Positions 56,745 to 64,000 of a stretch of 64,000 nt of DNA are shown piece after piece (the first letter of the stretch is position 1; every line of letters begins with the position of its first letter). A model generated the notes under the pieces. It saw only the letters and a program-made list of their open reading frames with translations. It was not told the DNA's origin and did no database searches. The DNA is taken from positions 193,402,052 to 193,466,051 of the forward strand of contig CP136067.1 of assembly GCA_032622095.1 (NCBI GenBank). Reading direction: 5' to 3'. Source of the DNA: Siphonodentalium dalli. Its lineage: Eukaryota > Mollusca > Scaphopoda > Gadilida > Siphonodentaliidae. The translations under genes and the position numbers were made by a program.

Positions 56745-57670
56745 TATGTCAGACTGTTCTCCCATCCATCCATCTGTCATTATGTCTCTATCCGTCCATC
56801 AATTGTTTTCTTCTCCAGATACATATTAAAGACCAAATGGGTTTATATATTTAGGTGTGGATGTCCCCCAGGTGACTCACATTCAGGGCCATAACTCTTT
56901 CCTTCCATAGTAATTCTTAAAACAATTTCTTCTCAAGAACCATCTGGACTATTTAGATTATGTTTGGTATGGATGGTCCTTCGGTGACTGGGGTTTAGAT
57001 TTTTTCAGATTTGGGGTCATTTTAGGAAAATCAGTTCAGTTCAACTCTTAAAATCTAATGTCTGAAATTACCAAATGAATGGATCTCATAGATGGGGATT
57101 CACGTTTGTTCAAATAGGGGCGGAGATAAGAGATTTAATTATCAACCAGCCACCCTACCTGTGCTCCGGCGGAGCTATAGTCATCACTCCTCGTCCGTCC
57201 ATCCGTCCGACAACAATTATTTGAACATCTTCTCCTCTGGAACCATAAGACCAAATGGGTTCATATTTGGTGTGGATGTTCCCTAGGTGATTCTCATTCA
57301 GATTTGTTCAAATGCGGTCACTGGGTCAAATAGTTGCGAAGCCAGGGCCATAACTCTTTCCCACCATAGTAATTCTTTTAAACATCTTCAGAACAATAAG
57401 ACCGAATGGTTTCATATTTGGTGTGGATGTTCCCTAGGTGACTCACATTCAGATTTGTTCAAATGAGTTTACTTGAAATAGTTGCGAAGCCAGGGCCATA
57501 ACTCTTTCCCTCCATAGTATTCTTAAAGTGACTTCTTCTCAAATACCATCAGGCTATATGGGTTCATATTTGGTATGAAGGATCCTTGGGTGACTGGGGT
57601 TCAGATTTGTTCAAATCAGGTCACTGGGTCAAATGTGGGCGGGGCCAGGGACATAACTCCAATTTTTTTG
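56745..57670. repeat. Dispersed CTCCTCGTCCGTCC element, copies 3 and 4
   Basis: A partial copy (about 56,745-57,050) and a fuller one (57,170-57,670) contain the GGAGCTATAGTCATCACTCC head (fuller copy) and units with TTCATATTTGGTGTGGATGT, TTCCCTAGGTGA, GATTTGTTCAAATG and CAGGGCCATAACTC. They are non-coding. Confidence 0.7.
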
Positions 57671-59461
57671 TTTTAGATTTAACTCTTTAGATATCTACTT
57701 CTTTTAAAGTGATTATGAAAAGTTCTGACTGTTGTGGTCTCCAGAGTCCCAGTCTTATCAGTCTTTGCAGTCTGGTGAGCGACCCCACAGTCATTGACTG
57801 TCTTTTTTATTTAAAAAGCACAATTTCTCTCATTAATTATGAAATGAAACCAATTCACACGCTCGTTAGTATCAAAAATAAAGAAAGAACTGTCCTGCTT
57901 TTTCCGGACCTACTATATATTACATTACTGCGGGGACCTACGCGAATTGAGTGACCTACGGAGACCTACGCAAATCTAGGGACCTACTGCATAACGCGTC
58001 ACCGCCAATCACTGGCATCAGCAGTTCGTTTTCAGTTCAGTTTAAATAATAAATTTCGTTGGGGCATTAAATATATCGTGAGAGTCAGATGATGATGTGA
58101 ATTATTAATTAAAAATCTAAAGTACAGGCCTGCCTAACTAGTAACCAAGAATGGTACGATTTATGTTGGTGTTTTCAATGAAATTCCACAACTAAATGAA
58201 AAATAATGAACCCAAAACATTGCCGTGTTTCCTTTACCACGATTCCGACATGTCGACAATCTGTACTCACATGAAAATTCAACGATTCCCACGGATAAAG
58301 AATATTTTATGCACTCATCAAGTTCAGACAAAATGGCGTTACTAAAATAATGACGTGCGCGAAAATGACGTTGCACATCGGCACGTGGTCACTGTATACT
58401 CAAAAAAGTGTAGATATCTTAGATGTGTACACTTAATTTGTGTATATCTCAATCGCTTCCCTATCAGGCTATAGCAAAACTACTCTTTGTATGAGTAATA
58501 ATAATTCCTACTCTTTAACAAAGTAGGAATAAGTACTCTGTTTTGTTCAGTGTAGTACATACGTGTATCTGATAATCCATCGATATCATATAATCCTACT
58601 ATTTATTGAATAAGAAGAAACATTATAATAACGAACAAAGCAGAAGATATATCCATGCAGGTTCACATGAATTCGGTCAATGGTGACGTATCCGCCGAAT
58701 TAGAAATCGACATGCGTTCGGCGGGCGGTATTTTATGGATGGAATTATGAAAGTGACAATGAAATCGACAATAATTTGCTTCGCCATCAACCGAAGTGCT
58801 CCCCCCAGCGTTACTATCAATAGCGTTATTATTTGGCTAATTTCAGTAATATTCTCCCAGTTTACATTCGATAAAACAAATTTGTCTCCGCATTTAAAAT
58901 TCATTGATATAGATCGTTTATATTCTGCAATAATTTGTACACAAGAGACGGATTATTCCTATTAGGAGACTTATGTTTTATTGTGTTTTTAAACTCCGAG
59001 GTGGCGAAATCTCGGTTTGTTTACATTACGAACATTTGAGTCCGTAATCGGAATCCGAATCTGGATTACCACGAGATTACGATTATACGGTCTGTTCGTT
59101 TACTGATTCTGGTCTGTTCGTTTAGCGAACCAAGTCGTACGGGGACTAATCCATAATCTGAATCCAGATTCTGTATCCAGATTCCCACGAAATAACGACT
59201 CTGGACTTTCTGTTTAATGCATTAGTGCTGCAGTCTTCTTGATAAAATCCAGGTCGACCACAAGGTTTTTTGTTTTTTTTTGGACCCACCACCACGGGGA
59301 AAATTCGAAATTGGGACCCCCTTCTCTTAGTTACTGCTCTATTTGGGTCCAGTTTTTAAGCATGAACAATTATATTCCTTCATTTTGGTACTCATAATTT
59401 GTCTTTGAAAGATGCATTATTCGAATTAACGCTCCTAAATTACTATTTATTTGGATTCGGC
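57671..59461. other. Gene-poor stretch, nothing firmly recognised
   Basis: No supported gene. Short GGACCTACG words recur at 57,930-57,985. AATC(C/T)GAATC/GATTC words recur at 59,035-59,200 as a loose inverted pattern. A 76-codon minus-strand frame (58,677-58,904) with a hydrophobic middle has no splice context or motif that I recognise. Confidence 0.35.
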
Positions 59462-60101
59462 TTAAAGGGGTACTGTACCCCAATTTCAATAAATTCCTGG
59501 TGACAATAGCTATCTAATATCAATATTATATTTTAAAATAACTAATTTGAGTCGATGATGCCTACTGAAAACCTTCCGGTTAACAGGCTATCATAAAAGT
59601 AAAATTGAATTATTTAATATAAATCAATTTATGGCTGGAGTCATAAAATGGAGAATTATGCCATTACGAGTTACCGTTCTTGAAATCTCATATGTTGGGT
59701 GACTTTTATCGACGGCCGTTCGCGAACATTATTGAGTGGCAAACAAAACATGTTACCTGCAAAAGAAAGGCCCGCTATAACCGATTCGGAAACAAACGAG
59801 AAAGAAACAAGATTCAAAGCGTCAAGTATTTTTATAGGGAGTGAGATTGTTCGATGAAAGAGATTGAAGCTGCGAACAACGAACTTCCGGTACTTCATGC
59901 GACCTGCGTTTTCTCTGGTGAAGGTCAAAAACATGGCGCGTAGTTTGAAATCGTAATATTTTTGTTTCCAAGATCAATATTTTCTTCGCTAAATTAGGTT
60001 TATACGAAACTCGTATAAACGCGAACACAATCTAACTTGAAAGTTATTTCAGTGGGAGTAAATAAAAAAATCGTCTATCTCTGTGTACAGTACCCCTTTA
60101 A
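59462..60101. mobile_element. TTAA-type MITE, 640 bp
   Basis: TTAA at 59,462-59,465 and 60,098-60,101 flank the inverted ends AGGGGTACTGTAC and GT(G)TACAGTACCCCT. The left end is itself a palindrome (GGGGTACTGTACCCC). The interior is non-coding. A similar end (GTACAGTAGCCCTTTAA) lies near 60,941-60,956 without a visible partner. Confidence 0.75.
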
Positions 60102-60104
60102 ACA

Positions 60105-60412
60105 TATTTTATTCGAGTCGAGGAACAAACCCATCAAAGCTCAGTGTGATCAGATATCGACTTTTGAAGTTTGTTACTTCTCGAGATTTGTGATACTCAA
60201 GTGATAGGCCTAATTAATACGGCCATATTTCGTTGAACAAACTGTTGATAAATAACACGTTTTTGTAAATTTGATAACATAGTTGACAGTGGTTAGCATT
60301 ATCTTATTGCAATTCATCGATTCTAATAACTAAAGCGTATTTTGAAGAAATGTTGTCGTTGTTGTATCTTGGTGATATGGGAACCGTCTGGTCGGATTGA
60401 GTACCTTTAAAT
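60105..60412. mobile_element. Truncated, inverted copy of the TTAAAGGTACTCAATC MITE
   Basis: It ends CGGATTGAGTACCTTTAA, the reverse complement of the left end at 61,627. Inside, TTCGAGTCGAGGAACAAACC, CATCAAAGCTCAGTG, GGTTAGCATTAT and AATTCATCGATTCT match reverse-complement blocks of that copy. The outer right end of the element is missing. Confidence 0.65.
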
Positions 60413-61005
60413 AAAAACGTGGATTTGTAAAAAAAAACAAACAAAAAAACAAAAAAAATACATTGCATTGGTTAAATCTGTGATTGTGGCCTTGGACTCC
60501 ACCCGCTCGAATCTGTTATCCCGATTTTGTGTCACATGCACTTGGAATATTAATACCATATGCACAGACAATGACAATTGTCATGTAGTTTGATTTTTCA
60601 ACCAACATGTAATGCTAAGGGGAAACCCACGTTTTGCATAAATCCAGCCAAAAAAGAGCAAATTTATTACGTTGGTAAAATATCTTTAAAAATTAATCTT
60701 CTCGGAGTATAATAATGTGACACGCATTGCCCAATCCACTTTCCGTCAATTAATTTGATTACGTCTTGAACATTAAATACATATCATACATTAAATTTAT
60801 ATCAAATTATTGACTTTGATTTTAAGATAACATGTTAACCTGGACGTATCCGAATACATCTTCGACTGAAATTACTTGTTTCTATATTTTATCGATATTA
60901 GATAATTGCTATTACCGGGAATTTATTGACATTGGCGTACAGTAGCCCTTTAAGAGACGACAAAAACAATGGGTTTAAATACATTTGATAGGTTTAAAAT
61001 ATTGT
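60413..61005. other. No gene recognised
   Basis: AT-rich sequence with an A/CAAAA-rich stretch (about 60,429-60,460). A solo CCCTTTAA MITE-like end lies near 60,950. Confidence 0.35.
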
Positions 61006-61009
61006 CCAT

Positions 61010-61170
61010 ACATATATATTGGCAAATAATATATACATTTTCATATATTGGCAAATTATTATACATATATTGACAAACGATAAAGTATACATTGACAAAC
61101 ACTATACATATATTGACAAGTGATATAGATAATATTTATTAACGATATACATATATTGACAAACGATATA
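61010..61170. repeat. Short degenerate tandem repeat, ATATATTGACAAACGATA
   Basis: The word ATATTG(G/A)CAAA recurs about every 20-35 bases over 160 bases, with AT-rich linkers. It is a microsatellite-like array with no coding sense. Confidence 0.7.
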
Positions 61171-61626
61171 CATGTATGTATATATGTAGCAAGGGTGATT
61201 GAAAGCTTCCTTATTAAACGATGCGATGATCAACACACGCCGCGTGCTTATATCGATGGTTTCCTTGTTAGGAAAATTGTTGTCATATAAACATGTGTGC
61301 TCATTGATCCTCATTAGCGTTTATGCTCATCGTTCCACGGATTAAACAATTATGGTCTGGTAAGCTTTATCAATCGTTCGTGAGATTCTATAGTTATTAT
61401 ATCATAGTTTTAGACAGGGGCGTGGCTATACAGGGTGGGGCCCTATATAGGGGATGTCTAACGAAACCTCCAACTAAATTTGGCCAACATTTTCAACAGT
61501 TGGGCATTTCATGTCTGACACAACTTAAGTTGGAAATCTCAAACCAAAGATATGCTGACATTGCTCTGATATATAGTTTTAACAGTAACTCTATTTCAAC
61601 GGACATCGGGCCTCATTCGGATGGAT
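61171..61626. other. No gene recognised
   Basis: Part of the longest open frame in the window (138 codons, plus strand, 61,323-61,739) lies here. It starts in unremarkable sequence and runs on through a MITE end and an (AAC)n tract, giving a poly-asparagine run, so I do not accept it as a gene. Confidence 0.4.
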
Positions 61627-62102
61627 TTAAAGGTACTCAATCCGATCAGAGGGTAACCATGTCATCAAGATACAACAACAACAACAACAACAACAACAAC
61701 ATTTCTTCAAAATACGCTTTTGTTATCAGAATCGATTAATTGCAACAAAATAATGCTAACCATGTACTGTCAACTATAGTATCAAATTTCCTAAATGTGT
61801 TGTTTATCAAAATTTTGTTCAACGAAATATGGCCGTATTATCACTTGAGTATTCACGACATCTGGCCGTATTACCACTTGTTTTTAGAGTTATCATCTTC
61901 ATCCGCAATTTTTACCGAGACTATATCCTTTTGACGGTGTGTTTCTGTCCACAAACAATTGAAATAACAAACTTCAAACATCGATATCTAATCACTCTGA
62001 GCTTTGATGCGTAGGTTCCTCGACTCGAATCAAATATTTTTTTACCCCCGAAACCAAAGAAGTAGTAGTTTAGGGGTGCTTAATCGGATTGAGTACCTTT
62101 AA
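61627..62102. mobile_element. Complete TTAA-type MITE, 476 bp
   Basis: TTAA at 61,627-61,630 and 62,099-62,102 flank AGGTACTCAATCCGATC and its imperfect complement GATTGAGTACCT. An (AAC)n tract lies at about 61,672-61,700. This copy anchors the family, with fragments at 27,771-28,040, 52,360-52,490 and 60,105-60,412. It has no coding capacity. Confidence 0.8.
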
Positions 62103-62335
62103 TATTCAAAATGTTATTGTGAGCGTAAAGTATGACATTCTGTTTGTGATTGTTCGTGTTTATTGAAAGATTTCGACATATTCCATTTAGTAAAACTTGT
62201 AATGATAAACAGAAAAACATTAATAATATTTTAGTGAAATGGTACACGAAAACGGCTTACAAATTACAAAAACACGTTTTCTCGCGAATGTGCAACTCCC
62301 GAAACTAGAACATTTTACATTGTGCATTGTAATTC

Positions 62336-63000
62336 AATTGAGTATTTGTCACTAAAATCAAGCATTCTGATTGGCCGAGAGCGGCTAACTTTCGTTTTCG
62401 ATTCACCGACATCGGCCGCTTCAGCGTGCATCAAATCTGATTATTATATGATCATAAGTTTCTTTCCCCAATTCCTATGTTAAAACGTAACGAAAAAATC
62501 GAGATATCTAACGATGTTCACCTCATTAATGAAACAACAGGTTAATATCAGTTCTGAGTGACGTCAGAAAATTCCGGGGTTAACATAACTTATTATCAGA
62601 CCTGAAAATTGATCAGGTTTTCCAGCGACGTTGTACGTCACAACGTCTTGTCCAATCAAAGCGCGTTTCATATAATAAAACAGTTATCGCATTATTTCTT
62701 GGTTGACACGAGGAATTGTCAGCCCTCGGAAGCCAATATTCACCTCGGCCTACGGCCTTGGTGAATATTGACTTCATCGGGTTGACAATTCCTCGTGTCA
62801 ACCTCGAAACAATGCGATAACTGTATAATGTAGCACGGTCAAATGTAATCGGCGCAGAACGAGTAGCGAAACGAGCACACCCGCGCGTTGTTGTCTATAG
62901 ATACCGTTCATCGGCCGCTTCAGCGTGCATCAAATCTGAATGTGGTACGGTACAATTTGATCGGCGCAGAACGGAGTAGCGAAACGAGCCAACCCGCCCC
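62336..63000. mobile_element. CpG-rich repeat element with a 143-base hairpin
   Basis: A direct repeat (ATCGGCCGCTTCAGCGTGCA then TCAAATCTGA) occurs at about 62,410 and 62,909. Between them, 62,681-62,823 is a hairpin from CAGTTATCGCATT through TTGACACGAGGAATTGTCA and back. A further unit with AATCGGCGCAGAACG and AGTAGCGAAACGAGC is duplicated at about 62,850 and 62,960. The hairpin ends (TATAATAAAACAGTTATCGC) resemble those of the 52,810/54,111 elements. CCAATCAA(A)GCGCG adds a promoter-like look, but the repetition argues for a mobile element. Confidence 0.65.
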
Positions 63001-63596
63001 GCAGGAAATGGTTACGGAGCAGTGTTCCGAGTAACGCAATGGACACACCCAATGATTTGTGCACGGTGACAACGGCGAAATGAAAGTCTCGATTCGTGTC
63101 ATGAAAATGACTAAATGATACTTTTTATACAGTTTTTTTGCAAATTTAAAGACAATTAAAGCCAGTTTATTTTGGCCTTATTTAAGTCAAATTCTGCATT
63201 GTGTCTGTTTACTGTATCTATTTGTCTGTGATTTTTAGAACGCAATGTTCAATGAATTCTTCATAGATTAACAGTCTTCTTGGATGTTGTGGTATCGTGA
63301 AAATGAGGTAAGTTTATATCTATGGTATTAGCAAGAAGTAATGCGGATATAATCGCTCTAAATCGAAATTAAAAGGATATAGTTTTGGGGGCTGGCCTCA
63401 CCAGTGGCAAAACCAAATTTAAAGTGGCACATTATTTTCAAACCCTTTATTATAAAATCATTATTATTGACCGTATATTATGTATCTGTCTTGCACGTAC
63501 ATGTTGGTGGAGGTCCCAGCTCGCGATTGCATGATTTAAGTGACTTTGGTGAGCGATTTTGATTTGCATCTCTTACATTGATGGAATTTCTCCCGT
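63001..63596. other. No gene; one consensus splice donor
   Basis: Non-coding. ATGAG followed by the perfect donor GTAAGT lies at about 63,304-63,314, directly downstream of the CpG-rich element. An upstream promoter plus first exon is conceivable, but nothing else supports it. Confidence 0.25.
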
Positions 63597-63985
63597 GTAT
63601 TAAAGACATATTATGTACTTGTTCGGGTGCGTGAAACTGATAAATTAGTATTCAGGTGCTACGCCAACTGGAGGAATGTAGCATTCTACTAACATCACCG
63701 AAAATCTCAAGCAAATCGACCGTACCACTCCATAGAAAACATTGTCTGAACTACGCTAAATTGTAAATATTTACTACTCGAACCGGGACGCTTCTATCGG
63801 CGATAAACTAAAGTAAAGGATTTCGCCATCGGCAGTCGTTGCATTTAATTAATGTATAAGAATGACGGTGTGTGTTGTCAATTTAGATACAATATTTGTA
63901 AAAATAACTACTTTGAACAGGATTATTCTCCATTTCTATTTGATCACCCTACCGGAGTGTTTCACATCACTTTAATCAATTCAAT
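63597..63985. repeat. Dispersed repeat, copy 2 (matches 10,567-10,945)
   Basis: It is in the same orientation as the first copy, from ATTAAAGACATATTATG through TTTCTATTTGATCACCC to the near-terminal TTTCACATCACTTTAA. The repeat may continue beyond the window. It is non-coding. Confidence 0.8.
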
Positions 63986-64000
63986 GTTCCCTGCATTGGT

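Noticed and set aside
58677-58904. Minus-strand frame with a hydrophobic middle resembling a membrane segment
   Set aside because: Short, no splice context. AT-rich DNA readily gives hydrophobic runs.
61323-61739. 138-codon plus-strand frame, the longest in the window
   Set aside because: It crosses into a MITE terminal repeat and an (AAC)n tract giving poly-asparagine. There is no splice context and the composition before it is not protein-like.

Overview
This is eukaryotic nuclear DNA, most likely from a bivalve mollusc. The inference rests on three things: the AT-rich background dotted with ACATGTA steps, the tandem modules built around GGGCCATAACTC, and the elements carrying CTCCTCGTCCGTCC, all of which recur in bivalve genomes as far as I know them. 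I found no intact protein-coding gene. The longest open frame is 138 codons and lies partly in an (AAC)n tract. The window is dominated by repeats, nested mobile elements and satellite DNA. What looks coding is a handful of short exon-like pieces.

Layout. 1-9,980: mixed dispersed repeats, including segments present twice (3,060-3,780 against 7,780-9,060; 4,690-5,000 against 5,290-6,120). These carry short exon-like pieces with splice acceptors and tyrosine-rich reading frames, plus a tRNA-like SINE head that lacks an anticodon arm. 9,985-14,793: repeat mosaic, including the left arm (11,031-13,585) of a long imperfect inverted repeat. 14,794-21,385 and 38,852-48,336: one satellite array of about 201-202-bp monomers (roughly 80 in total), each with a 22-bp perfect or one-mismatch dyad, arranged in higher-order blocks. 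21,386-38,851: a 17,466-bp element with exact 28-bp terminal inverted repeats that splits the array, resumes it in register and duplicates only the dinucleotide TA. 48,440-50,679: the right inverted arm. 50,680-64,000: dispersed repeats, hairpin elements and MITEs.

The most notable structure is the nesting. Inverted arms (11,031 outwards to 50,679) bound a satellite array. The array is interrupted by a giant TA-flanked element. That element's ends carry arrays of a CCCAGGT motif, its right side has a 1.9-kb minisatellite of about 46 bp, and its interior contains further complete MITEs (TTAA, TA and TAA target duplications), an 861-bp palindrome and a 3.8-kb inverted-arm unit with a candidate coding exon. 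The higher-order satellite pattern is the same on both sides of the insertion, so homogenisation probably preceded the insertion.

All coordinates and repeat counts come from reading the sequence by eye. Edges of diverged repeats are approximate to about 10-30 bases unless a terminal repeat or target duplication is described.
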